A stretch of 64,000 nucleotides of DNA from JAGVGT01 sp963807225 (lineage in GTDB: Bacteria; Desulfobacterota; Desulfobulbia; Desulfobulbales; JAGXFP01): contig CAWEAD010000005.1 in the NCBI GenBank assembly GCA_963807225.1, positions 124,001-188,000 on the forward strand, in the 5' to 3' direction. The notes below the pieces were generated by a model, which was given only the letters and a program-made list of their open reading frames with translations, made no database searches and was not told where the DNA came from. The first letter of the stretch is position 1. Each line of letters opens with the position of its first letter. The translations under genes were made by a program, and so were the position numbers. This document shows, one piece after another, positions 9,249 to 17,797 of this stretch.

Positions 9249-9799
9249 GGTGTCGCCTCCTTTTCCCCTTTCAGGGTAAATTGTCTGGTGGACCAGAATC
9301 CGGGGCGCCGCGATGCATCGGGCACCAAGGGTTCAGGTGTCAAGCCTTGTCGAGTCAACTCTTCGCCCACCGCCTCCAGCACCTTTTCCAATCCGGCCGC
9401 TACCGCCGGAGAGAGCCCCAGGCCGGTGGAAAGATCGGCCGGTTCCACTCCGAACAGAACCATCCGTGTCGGCAGGGAGTCGGTCAGGGCCAGGGTGGCC
9501 AGAAGATCGGAAATACCCAGTTGGTGAGGTGAGATCCTGGTCTGGAAATGGGCCGGGACCCCATCGTCTTCCACACGATAGGCGGTTCCGGGCGGACCAC
9601 CGTTACGTATGGCGTCGATCAGCAGCAGCAAGTCCCGACCGCACATGGAATCACGCAGTTCCAGGCCACAGGTACCGCCGTCGACCAGTTCCACTCCGGG
9701 CGGAAAGGAGTAGCGCTGCTCCAACTCCTCGATGGCCCGCACTCCCACGCCTTCGTCGTGAAGTAAAATATTACCGATACCCAAGATCAGTACGTTCAT
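9245..9799 (-). CDS. hybD: Hydrogenase maturation endopeptidase (HyaD/HybD family)
   Basis: This protease cuts the short C-terminal tail off the nickel-loaded large subunit, the last step in its maturation. The 184-residue sequence begins MNVLILGIGNILLHDEGVG, the family signature with the nickel-sensing Glu/Asp. It continues with VELVDGGTCGLEL and LLLIDAIRNGG, whose Asp is another nickel ligand. It lies directly after the large-subunit gene, its substrate, and overlaps the following membrane-subunit gene. Confidence 0.94.
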   Translation of the reverse strand: MNVLILGIGNILLHDEGVGVRAIEELEQRYSFPPGVELVDGGTCGLELRDSMCGRDLLLLIDAIRNGGPPGTAYRVEDDGVPAHFQTRISPHQLGISDLLATLALTDSLPTRMVLFGVEPADLSTGLGLSPAVAAGLEKVLEAVGEELTRQGLTPEPLVPDASRRPGFWSTRQFTLKGEKEATP

Positions 9800-9805
9800 G
9801 ATCGC

Positions 9806-11506
9806 CTACAGGACCTTGACCCGAACGATTTCCTCATTTTCCTTGTCGACCAGATGAATGGCACAGGCTAGACATGGATCGAAGGAATGGACGGTACGCA
9901 GCACCTCCAGAGGTTTTTCGGGATCGGCCACAGGGTTGCCGACCAGGGAAGCTTCATAGGGTCCCGGAGAATCGTTGCCGTTGCGTGGTCCGGCGTTCCA
10001 GGTGGAAGGCACCACACACTGATAATTTTTTATCTTGCCGTTGTCGATCACCACCCAATGCGAGAGTACGCCGCGCGGCGCCTCATGATAGCCAAATCCA
10101 CGCTGCTCTCCGGCCGGGAAGACCGGTCTATTAAAGGTTGTGATATCGCCGCTGGCGATGTTGTTAACCAGGGCAGTCCACTGGTTTAACAAGGTATCGT
10201 TCAGTACCGCGCATCGTATTACCCGAGCGGCGATCCGACCAATGGTCGAATGCAGGGCCGGAATGCCGACTTTGGTCTTGGCCAAGGAACTGACCGTCGC
10301 CAGGGTCTGGTCGACATACTTGACAGTACCTTCATGACCGGAGACATACATGGCCAGGACATTGGCAAGCGGACCAACCTGAGCCGGCTCTCCCTGAAAG
10401 GTCGGAGACTTGACCCAGGAATACTTGCCGTCGTCCTGGAAATCCGTGTAATTGGGAACTGTATCTTCCTCATACGGGTGACGAGTCCAGTCACCCTGAT
10501 ACCATGAGTGCTTGATCGATTCCTGAACGTTTTTCTCAAAAAACTCATCCTGATACGTCTTGATCGCGGTGAATTTACCGACATCTCCATTAGGGATATA
10601 GCCACCGGGCAGTTCGAAGACCGTACCCTTGGAGTCCATGGGCATATCCGGTACCGACAGATAACTGGTCACCCCGGCGCCATATCCGGTCCAATCGGCG
10701 TAGAAGGCGCCAACAGCCGCCACGTCGCTCAGCATGGCGGTCTTGACAAATTCATTTACATCGTCGATCAGGGTCTTGACATGGAAGAGCTTCTCCATGT
10801 TCAGGGCCGTGCTGGAGTCCACGTTGATCGGATTCGCCACCCCACCAACCGCCAGATTCTGGATATGAGGGGTTTTGCTGCCTAAAATGGCCACTGCCTG
10901 GTTTATTTTGCGTTGGTAATAAAGGGCTTGCATGTAGTGGGTAACGGCCAGCAGGTTGACCTCAGGAGAAAGCTTCATGGCCGGATGGCCCCAATAGCCG
11001 CTGCCGAATGGTCCGAGCTGCCCGGTGGCGACAAAGGCCTTGAGCTTGTCCTGCACCCCCTTTATCTCGTCGTAACTATTGCCCTTCCAAGAGGATAGGC
11101 TCTGGCCCAGTTTGGCGGTCTGCCGGGCGTCACCTTTCAGGGCCGAGACGATGTCGACCCAGTCAAGCGCGCAGAGCTGATAGAAATGAACCATGTGGTC
11201 ATGCACCCCGTGGCCGCCGATGATCATATTGCGGATAAACTGGGCATTGACCGGCACTTCCAAGCCCAAGGCATTCTCCACCGCCCGCACCGAGGCAATG
11301 GCATGAACCGTGGTGCAAACCCCGCAGATCCTCTGCGCGAAGATCCAGGCTTCACGAGGGTCGCGCCCCTGAAGTATGACTTCGATGCCGCGCCACATCT
11401 GCCCCGACGACCAGGCTTTCTTGACCTTGCCGTTATCCACTTCACAGTCAATCCGTAAATGCCCCTCAATCCTGGTTACCGGATCAACGACGATTCTCTT
11501 GGCCAT
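9806..11506 (-). CDS. hybC: [NiFe] hydrogenase large (catalytic) subunit, Hyb type
   Basis: The catalytic subunit splits H2 at a Ni-Fe(CN)2CO site. The 566-residue protein has both nickel-binding pairs: RICGVC with Cys61 and Cys64, and DPCLACAIH with Cys545, Cys548 and His551. A 15-residue tail follows His551 and is the expected substrate of the neighbouring protease. All four nickel ligands are Cys, so this is a standard [NiFe] rather than a [NiFeSe] enzyme. It has no export signal and would travel with the Tat-bearing small subunit. With HybA- and HybB-like partners it resembles the periplasm-facing group 1 uptake hydrogenases. Confidence 0.97.
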   Translation of the reverse strand: MAKRIVVDPVTRIEGHLRIDCEVDNGKVKKAWSSGQMWRGIEVILQGRDPREAWIFAQRICGVCTTVHAIASVRAVENALGLEVPVNAQFIRNMIIGGHGVHDHMVHFYQLCALDWVDIVSALKGDARQTAKLGQSLSSWKGNSYDEIKGVQDKLKAFVATGQLGPFGSGYWGHPAMKLSPEVNLLAVTHYMQALYYQRKINQAVAILGSKTPHIQNLAVGGVANPINVDSSTALNMEKLFHVKTLIDDVNEFVKTAMLSDVAAVGAFYADWTGYGAGVTSYLSVPDMPMDSKGTVFELPGGYIPNGDVGKFTAIKTYQDEFFEKNVQESIKHSWYQGDWTRHPYEEDTVPNYTDFQDDGKYSWVKSPTFQGEPAQVGPLANVLAMYVSGHEGTVKYVDQTLATVSSLAKTKVGIPALHSTIGRIAARVIRCAVLNDTLLNQWTALVNNIASGDITTFNRPVFPAGEQRGFGYHEAPRGVLSHWVVIDNGKIKNYQCVVPSTWNAGPRNGNDSPGPYEASLVGNPVADPEKPLEVLRTVHSFDPCLACAIHLVDKENEEIVRVKVL

Positions 11507-11571
11507 GGATAATCTCCTTGCAAACGGTTTTCGTGGTTCCGTCTAAACTGTTAACCGGCTCGAACGACCTC

Positions 11572-12567
11572 TCACTTCGAACCGCCACCATCCTTGTCGC
11601 GGGTCGCATAGTAGCTGGCCGTACCGGCTGCCAGCAGCGCGGCGATCAACACCGGCACCTTTTTGATATAGGCCCAGGTCAAATCCGGATATTCCTGGTC
11701 GCTGATCCGCGGGTTGAAGCCCAGCTTGTCGAAGGGCACACCGGCCAGCAGCATGTACTGAGTACCGCCGGCCTCGGTCAACCCGTAGATCCTGTCGATG
11801 TAGCGACTAACTTTTTTGGGCATCCGGTTTGATGAATCTACCCTCTGGGTGGGATAATCATAGGTTGAACCATAGGCCAGGGCCAACCGACGCTTGGCCT
11901 CTTCCCGCAACTCCGCCACCGGCCCGAAGATCGAGGCCCCGGTCGGGCAGTATTCGCAGCAAGCCGAATAGCCTCCGGTCGGAAAACGGTGGCTGCAGAG
12001 CTGACACTTGACGATCCGGGGATTATTGCTGCCCCACTCGAATTTGGGAATCCCGAAGGGGCAGGCCACCTGGCAATAGCGGCAGCCAATACATTTTTCC
12101 TTGTCATAGAGCACGGCCCCGCTGACCGGGTCCTTGTGCAGGGCCGCCACCGGGCAGACCGAGGCGCAGGCCGGGTCCACGCAGTGCATGCAGTGGTTCT
12201 TGACGAAGGAATAACCGTCCACCTCCTCGTTGCGCTGAAGGCCGGTGCCGTTCTTGTAGGCCCGGATGATGCACAACGACTTGGCGGAGAGGTCGTGGAC
12301 CTCGTCCCAGAATCCGTACTCACTGACCAACTCGTAGGGTATGCCCCGCCCCGGTGTGTAGAGGGCGCCACCCGGCTCGGTGCTGTTGAACTTCTTGCAG
12401 TTCACCATGCAGGACTTGCAGCCGATACACAAGGTGGCATCGTAAAGGATACCTACCGCCCCAGCCGGCAGAGGCTTGGCCTCCGCCTCGGGCACGGAAA
12501 CACCTGAGGCCAGCAACAGTGCCCCCCCGGAAGTCGCCTTGAGGAAATCTCGCCGATTAATGGCCAT
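11572..12567 (-). CDS. hybA: Hydrogenase electron-transfer ferredoxin subunit, HybA-like
   Basis: This subunit relays electrons from the hydrogenase small subunit to the HybB-like membrane subunit. The 331-residue protein opens with a Tat signal (NRRDFLK, Arg5-Arg6). It has four ferredoxin-type Cys clusters: CIGCKSCMVNC (Cys47-57), CMHCVDPACASVCP, CIGCRYCQVACP, and CQLC with CCEYCPTG. A single hydrophobic C-terminal segment (PVLIAALLAAGTASYYA, roughly residues 308-325) would anchor it to the membrane. It lies 12 bases after the small-subunit gene. Confidence 0.95.
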   Translation of the reverse strand: MAINRRDFLKATSGGALLLASGVSVPEAEAKPLPAGAVGILYDATLCIGCKSCMVNCKKFNSTEPGGALYTPGRGIPYELVSEYGFWDEVHDLSAKSLCIIRAYKNGTGLQRNEEVDGYSFVKNHCMHCVDPACASVCPVAALHKDPVSGAVLYDKEKCIGCRYCQVACPFGIPKFEWGSNNPRIVKCQLCSHRFPTGGYSACCEYCPTGASIFGPVAELREEAKRRLALAYGSTYDYPTQRVDSSNRMPKKVSRYIDRIYGLTEAGGTQYMLLAGVPFDKLGFNPRISDQEYPDLTWAYIKKVPVLIAALLAAGTASYYATRDKDGGGSK

Positions 12568-12579
12568 GGTTCCCTCCCG

Positions 12580-13680
12580 TTAATCTTTGTTCTTCTTGGC
12601 GCTCATGCCGACCGCCGCCAAACCGGCGCCAATCGCCACCCCAGCTACGCCGGCCGCCAGAACGGAGGCGCCGTCGCCCTTGTCCGTCTCTGCCTTGGCG
12701 AAGAATGTAGGCGGAGTAATATAGATGGGCCGGGCGGGAGAAAACTGGGGAACGAAGAAGCCCACTCCATCTTCCGAGCAGCCGAAGCAAGGGTGGCCGG
12801 TGCCCACCGGCCAGGTTCCCGGCCCGACATCGTTGTAGCAGACGGTGGGACAGTTGTTGAAGGTTTCCGGGCCCTTGCAGCCCAGCATGTAGAGGCAATA
12901 GCCCTGCCGGTGCCCCTCGTCGCCGAACTCTTTGGCGAAACGGCCGGCATCGAAGTGAGGCCTTCGCTCGCAGTTCTCGTGGATCAGGCGACCGTAGGCA
13001 AACTTCGGCCGGTTCTTTTGGTCGAGCTCCGGCAGCTTCTTCAGGGTCAGATAATAAAGAATGGTGGAAAGCAGGTTGTAATGGACCGGCGGACAACCTG
13101 GATGGTTTACCACCGTGATACCGGTTCCGGCCAGAACTTCATGCACCGGCTTGGCCCCGGTGGGATTGGGATCGGCCGAAGGGATCCCGCCCCAAGAGGC
13201 GCAGGAGCCGATGGCCATGACAGCGCCGGCCTTGGGCGCCGTCTCCTTCAGGATCTCCATGGCGGTGCGACCGGCCACCTTGCAGTACACCCCGCCGTCC
13301 TTGGTGGGGATCGAACCGTCAACCACCAGGATGAATTTGCCTTTGTTCTCCTCGATGGACTTGGCCCGGTACTCCTCGGCCTGGTGCCCGGCACCGGTGG
13401 AGAGGGTCTCGTGATAATCGAGGGAGATCAGGTCCAGGATCAGGGTTTCAAGGGTCGGATGGTTGGTCCGGAGCAGGGTTTCAGTACACCCCGTACACTC
13501 TTGGGCCGAAAGCCAGATCACCACAGGTCGCTTCGGCGAGGTGATCGCGTCGGCAATCTTTGGTGCCAGCCCCAGGGGCAAACCCATGCCGGCCGCCATA
13601 ACCGTGCAGAACTTCATAAAGTCACGGCGGGAAACTCCGCCCAATCTACCCCTTACCTGCTCAAAGTTACGCTCGTCCAT
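12580..13680 (-). CDS. hybO: [NiFe] hydrogenase small subunit (Tat-exported, membrane-anchored)
   Basis: The small subunit holds three FeS clusters that carry electrons away from the active site. The 366-residue protein starts with a Tat signal (SRRDFMK, Arg18-Arg19), so it and its bound large subunit face the periplasm. ECTGCTE (Cys62, Cys65), GSCASWGG and HPGCPP provide the proximal cluster ligands. The stretch from ENCERRPHF to HPCFGCSEDG supplies the medial and distal ones. A hydrophobic segment at the very end followed by KKNKD is the membrane anchor. It is the first gene of the leftward hydrogenase operon. Confidence 0.96.
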   Translation of the reverse strand: MDERNFEQVRGRLGGVSRRDFMKFCTVMAAGMGLPLGLAPKIADAITSPKRPVVIWLSAQECTGCTETLLRTNHPTLETLILDLISLDYHETLSTGAGHQAEEYRAKSIEENKGKFILVVDGSIPTKDGGVYCKVAGRTAMEILKETAPKAGAVMAIGSCASWGGIPSADPNPTGAKPVHEVLAGTGITVVNHPGCPPVHYNLLSTILYYLTLKKLPELDQKNRPKFAYGRLIHENCERRPHFDAGRFAKEFGDEGHRQGYCLYMLGCKGPETFNNCPTVCYNDVGPGTWPVGTGHPCFGCSEDGVGFFVPQFSPARPIYITPPTFFAKAETDKGDGASVLAAGVAGVAIGAGLAAVGMSAKKNKD

Positions 13681-13894
13681 TGAGGCCCTCTCTGATTAGG
13701 ATTACGGTCAGTCTCTCTAAGAAGCCGGCATGTTTGGTACTTTTGGATTATCGAATAGACAAAATTATCACATCACTTCAAACCTCACCAAGTCAATAAG
13801 GAAATATATTTCCCTCGAATTTTCATATTTTGTCCAACTCAGTCATCCCAAATACCAGAATAAGCTTGCCCGACCGGACAAAATTATTAAGTTC

Positions 13895-15058
13895 ATGATT
13901 ATGTTAAACCGTTTAATCCGCCCCCCCGAGGAGCCTCAACCATACCGACTTTACCAACCGGCCACCATTATGGTCGACGAACTGGTGCTGGACCTGCCGC
14001 GAACCCGCTTCATCATGGAACGCTGCCCACAGGCGGAAGTACATGTCATCGGGGCGGACTCTAGGATGATGAAGAGTGCTGGTGGCGACAATACTTTCGG
14101 GGCGGAGCTGACCCGGGGTAAGCGGACCCTTTATCTCACCCGCAACCGGGGGCTTTTCTACAAACCCTGTCCGGCCACCCGTGAGTACCGCTGCTGCGAC
14201 TACCGGGTCCTGAACATCGGCATGAACTGTCCGATGGAATGCGTTTACTGCATTCTCCAGGCCTACCTCAACAACCCCTGGTTATCGTTTTTCGTCAACA
14301 TCGAGGATCTTTGGGCGGAACTGACCGAGGTACTGGAACGCGAACCCGAGCGAATGCACCGGATCGGCACTGGCGAATTTACCGACAGCCTGGTCTTGGA
14401 TCATTTGACCGGCTTAAGCCGCGATCTGGTCGAGTTCATGGCCTCCAGAGGCAACGCGGTTCTGGAACTGAAGACCAAAACCGCCAATATCGAAAACCTG
14501 CGGGATTTGGAACATAGGGGCCGGACCATCACTGCCTGGTCGCTGAACAGTACGGCTGTAATGACCAGGGAAGAGCTTAAAACCGCCACCCTGCCGGAAC
14601 GTCTTGCCGCCGCCGCCACCTGCGCCGACTGGGGCTATCGCCTGGCCTTCCACTTCGATCCGCTGATCTACCACGACAACTGGCGGACCGGCTACCGGGA
14701 AACCATCAGCCGGCTTTTCGCCGCAGTACCGGCCGGACGCATCGCCTGGATCAGCTTGGGAGCCTTACGTTTTTTACCCTCGCTTAAACCGATCGCTACC
14801 TCGCGGTTTCCCGGCTCACGCTTCTTTTACGATGAATTTGTCCCGGGTCTGGACCAGAAGTATCGCTACTTCAGGAGCCAACGGGTGGAAATGTATCGCT
14901 TTGTCCACCAGGAATTGCGAAAACATGCTGCGTCTTCAACCTGCATCTATCTTTGTATGGAAAGCGATGAGATCTGGCGGGAGGTATTCGGTTTCACTCC
15001 GGAGGAGCAGGGAGGGCTGCCGGCCATGCTTGACCGGGCCGCAAACTTGAGCCGCTAA
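13895..15058 (+). CDS. Radical SAM protein, spore photoproduct lyase family
   Basis: The sequence CPMECVYC is the CxxxCxxC site for the radical SAM [4Fe-4S] cluster, preceded by YRVLNIGMNC. The EYRCCDYRVL context, the GTGEFTDSL motif and the overall length (about 388 residues from the chosen start) match the SplB-like family, whose founding member repairs thymine spore photoproduct in DNA. The open frame extends to 13730, but 13730-13890 is AT-rich and unlike coding sequence, so I place the start at one of the two ATGs at 13895 and 13901. It is divergent from the hydrogenase operon. A DNA-repair role is inferred from the family only; the organism shows no sign of sporulation here. Confidence 0.85.
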   Translation: MIMLNRLIRPPEEPQPYRLYQPATIMVDELVLDLPRTRFIMERCPQAEVHVIGADSRMMKSAGGDNTFGAELTRGKRTLYLTRNRGLFYKPCPATREYRCCDYRVLNIGMNCPMECVYCILQAYLNNPWLSFFVNIEDLWAELTEVLEREPERMHRIGTGEFTDSLVLDHLTGLSRDLVEFMASRGNAVLELKTKTANIENLRDLEHRGRTITAWSLNSTAVMTREELKTATLPERLAAAATCADWGYRLAFHFDPLIYHDNWRTGYRETISRLFAAVPAGRIAWISLGALRFLPSLKPIATSRFPGSRFFYDEFVPGLDQKYRYFRSQRVEMYRFVHQELRKHAASSTCIYLCMESDEIWREVFGFTPEEQGGLPAMLDRAANLSR

Positions 15059-15144
15059 TCGGTAGCTCCGTCTGCGCGATACCGGCAGCCATTAATCTTG
15101 TTTTTCAACCTCAAACACAATTCTCGTCAGATGGGCTTGAAGCT

Positions 15145-15468
15145 TTATTCTTGATTGCCATCAAGCATCTCTTCGGCCCAGTTCAGCGCCGCCATCACGG
15201 TGGGAAAACCAATGGTACTGGTCAGGACGATCAAACTCTGGCGAATCTCCTGCGGCCCGGCTCCGGCTTCCAGAGCCCGCCGGACATGGCTGTGCACGGC
15301 GCCTTCGGAACGAATCGCGGCGGCACCAGCCAGCTGCACCAGTTGGACGGTTTTTTCATCCAAAGGTCCGCTCTTTTTAATCGCCTCCCCCAGAGACTCG
15401 ACCGCGGCAATAAAGTCCGGACTGTTTTCTTTGACCTTTAGATAGTGGGCTACCTTGATTTCCGCCAT
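15145..15468 (-). CDS. Carboxymuconolactone decarboxylase-like (AhpD-fold) protein
   Basis: The 107-residue helical protein matches the small CMD/AhpD fold: KTVQLVQLAGAAAIRSEGAVHSHVRRAL followed by AGAGPQEIRQSL. In redox-active AhpD-type members a CxxC sits where this protein has SEGAVHSH, and no Cys is present anywhere, so a thiol peroxidase function is unlikely. The function is unknown. A good ribosome site (AGGGAG) precedes the ATG at 15468. It stands alone between the radical SAM gene (convergent) and the efflux operon. Confidence 0.8.
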   Translation of the reverse strand: MAEIKVAHYLKVKENSPDFIAAVESLGEAIKKSGPLDEKTVQLVQLAGAAAIRSEGAVHSHVRRALEAGAGPQEIRQSLIVLTSTIGFPTVMAALNWAEEMLDGNQE

Positions 15469-15767
15469 ATTTTGCTCCCTTTACCATTTTTTAACCTGAC
15501 CAGCTTGCCTCTACCGAAGTTATCTCAACAAAGTCCGATTTAATGCAAGTCTCCAGGGAGACGGATAACATGCTTCCCTAATCAACTTCGAAAATTATTG
15601 GCCTGCATAGGTGCTATCTGCATCCCTTCTTTATCCCTTCATTGTGATAGATTAAATAGGTCTTCTACCTGTAAAGGAGATGCCAAACGAATCTATTTAT
15701 TCTCCCCTCGCGCCGGGAAATCGTTCACTTGTCATTAAAGCAGTAATAAGCTGCGCGACATTAACGA
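15469..15767. other. Intergenic stretch, nothing recognised
   Basis: About 300 bases between the CMD-like gene and the ABC permease. Short AT-rich patches occur near 15590-15660. I see no gene, hairpin with T-run or repeat. Confidence 0.4.
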
Positions 15768-16979
15768 TCACTCGTGACGTAACGCTTCGATGGGGTCGAG
15801 GCGGGCTGCTTGCCGGGCCGGGAAGTAGCCGAATATCACTCCCACCGCCGCCGAAAAGAGAAAGGCGATAACTACGATCTGCAGGCTCAACACGAAGGGC
15901 ATCTCCAAGGCGTGTGCCGCCGCAGCCGCACCCGAAAGGCCAAGGATGATCCCCACCACCCCTCCGAAGGTGGAGAGCACCACCGCCTCGACCAGAAACT
16001 GCAGCAGCACTTCCGAACCGAGGGCGCCGATGGCCAGTCGGATACCGATCTCCCGGGTCCGCTCGGTCACCGAAACCAGCATAATATTCATGATGCCGAT
16101 GCCGCCGACCAGGAGGCTGACCGCCGCCACCGCCCCCAGCAACGAGGTGAGAATCTTGGTGGTGCCGGTAAGAGTAGACATAATTTCCTGCATGTCGCGG
16201 ACGTTGAAGTTGTCGGGATCGTTGGCTGCCACATGCCGCCTTTCCCTGAGCAGCTTGGTGATGTCCTCCGTGGTCTTGGCGATGGTGGAGCGGTCGCTTG
16301 CCGAGACGTAGATCGCCGAAACGTCGTTGTTGCCGGCAATCCTCCGCTGCAAAGTGCGCAGGGGGATTAGGATGAAGTCGTCCTGATCGCTGCCGAAACT
16401 GGACTGACCCTTGGATTCCAGAACCCCGATCACCTTACAGGAGAGTTTCTCCAGGCGGATGGAGGCTCCCAGGGGATCCTGGTTGCCGAACAGTTCCTTC
16501 TTGACGGTTGTGCCTAGGATGCAAACGGCACTGCCGGCCCGCTCCTCTGATTCGGTGAAGAGCCGACCGGATTTCAGGGACCAGCCGCGTGTAATGAGGT
16601 AATCATTGGTGGAGCCGGTTACTGAGGTGGCCCAGTTCAGATTGCCATAAATGGCCTGGGTGGCGCGACTGGTAACCGGGGCCACCGCGCGCACCCCTGA
16701 GACGTCGCGGGCGATGGCCTCGGCGTCTTCGAGACGGAAGGGATCGGCGCTGGCGCTGGCCCCACCCGGGCCGTGGAAGCCTTGCCCCGGCCGAACCTGC
16801 AGGAGGTTACTACCCAGGCTGGCGATCTGTTCGGTGACCTGGACAGTGGCGCCGCGACCCAGGGTAACCAGGGCGATCACCGCAGCCACCCCGATGACGA
16901 TGCCGAGGATGGTCAGCGAGGAACGCAGGACGTTGCGGCGGATCTCCCGCTGGGCCAGCAATATGGTTTCCCAAAGCAT
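15768..16979 (-). CDS. ABC transporter permease, MacB/FtsX family
   Basis: The 403-residue protein has one N-terminal membrane segment (SSLTILGIVIGVAAVIALV), a large periplasmic MacB-type domain of about 210 residues, and three C-terminal membrane segments of the FtsX fold, with the ERTREIGIRLAIGA motif between the first two. This is the permease of a tripartite MacAB-type system, which moves substrates from the periplasm by mechanotransmission rather than classical import or export. It follows the ATPase gene by 98 bases. The substrate (macrolide, peptide, siderophore or lipid) cannot be told from sequence. Confidence 0.93.
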   Translation of the reverse strand: MLWETILLAQREIRRNVLRSSLTILGIVIGVAAVIALVTLGRGATVQVTEQIASLGSNLLQVRPGQGFHGPGGASASADPFRLEDAEAIARDVSGVRAVAPVTSRATQAIYGNLNWATSVTGSTNDYLITRGWSLKSGRLFTESEERAGSAVCILGTTVKKELFGNQDPLGASIRLEKLSCKVIGVLESKGQSSFGSDQDDFILIPLRTLQRRIAGNNDVSAIYVSASDRSTIAKTTEDITKLLRERRHVAANDPDNFNVRDMQEIMSTLTGTTKILTSLLGAVAAVSLLVGGIGIMNIMLVSVTERTREIGIRLAIGALGSEVLLQFLVEAVVLSTFGGVVGIILGLSGAAAAAHALEMPFVLSLQIVVIAFLFSAAVGVIFGYFPARQAARLDPIEALRHE

Positions 16980-17077
16980 CGGCTTAATTCCTCTCGGTGA
17001 ATCTTTTCACGAAACTATCATCAGCGGTCATTATTCAGGCGTAACAAATCCGTGTTTTCAAGCACTTTCGCCTATTT

Positions 17078-17797
17078 TCACTCCGGCGGATCGGGAACGA
17101 TCAAGCCATCAAGGAAGTGGACCTGGCGCCGAGCATAAGCCGCCATATCCGGTTCGTGGGTGACCATAAGTACGGTCAGATTTCTTTCCCGGTTAAAGGT
17201 GGTGATCAGCTCCATGACTTCGTGACTGCGGGCACTATCCAGGTTGCCGGTTGGTTCGTCGGCCAGCAGCACCCGGGGTTCGGTGACGATGGCCCGGGCA
17301 ATGGCGACTCGCTGCTGCTGACCACCGGAAAGCTCGCCTGGGGTGTGCCGCTCCCAGCCGGCAAGACCCACCGCAGCCAGAGCAGCCTGAGCCCGGTCGC
17401 GCCGCTCGGCGTAAGGCACGCCGCGATAGATCAGGGGCAATTCGACATTTTCCAGAGCTGAGGTACGGTTGAGGAGATTAAAGCCCTGGAAGACAAACCC
17501 AAGAAAATGTCGGCGGAGCAAGGCCCGCTGGTCACGGCTCATACTTCCCACCGCGACTCCTTCGAAAAAAAACTCGCCATCGCTGGGGGTGTCCAGACAG
17601 CCAAGAATGTTCATGCAGGTGGACTTGCCGGAGCCACTGGGGCCCATGATCGCCACGAACTCGCCTTGGCCGACTCGCAAGTCGATGCCCCGCAGGGCGG
17701 CCATTTCGGCTAGGCCGGTGCCATAGACCTTGGTGACACCGCGCATTTCTATAAGCGGCGAGATCTCCTGAGCAGTGGGGAGGACAGGTACGCTCAT
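17078..17797 (-). CDS. ABC transporter ATP-binding protein, MacB/LolD type
   Basis: The 239-residue ATPase has Walker A GPSGSGKST, the LSGGQQQR signature, Walker B VLLADEPTG and the MVTHEP switch histidine. Its closest type is the LolD/MacB/FtsE class that pairs with FtsX-fold permeases, as the next gene is. The start overlaps the adaptor gene by four bases. ATPase and permease are separate here, whereas E. coli MacB carries both on one chain. Confidence 0.94.
   Translation of the reverse strand: MSVPVLPTAQEISPLIEMRGVTKVYGTGLAEMAALRGIDLRVGQGEFVAIMGPSGSGKSTCMNILGCLDTPSDGEFFFEGVAVGSMSRDQRALLRRHFLGFVFQGFNLLNRTSALENVELPLIYRGVPYAERRDRAQAALAAVGLAGWERHTPGELSGGQQQRVAIARAIVTEPRVLLADEPTGNLDSARSHEVMELITTFNRERNLTVLMVTHEPDMAAYARRQVHFLDGLIVPDPPE

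Noticed and set aside
9806..11506. [NiFeSe] hydrogenase
   Set aside because: All four nickel ligands are encoded as Cys codons; there is no in-frame TGA.
15145..15468. AhpD-type peroxidase partner for the selenoprotein
   Set aside because: The CMD-like protein has no Cys at all, so it cannot be a thiol reductant.
15680..15871. 63-codon plus-strand frame after an AAAGGAG sequence
   Set aside because: The ribosome site is too close to the ATG and the frame runs antisense into the ABC permease.
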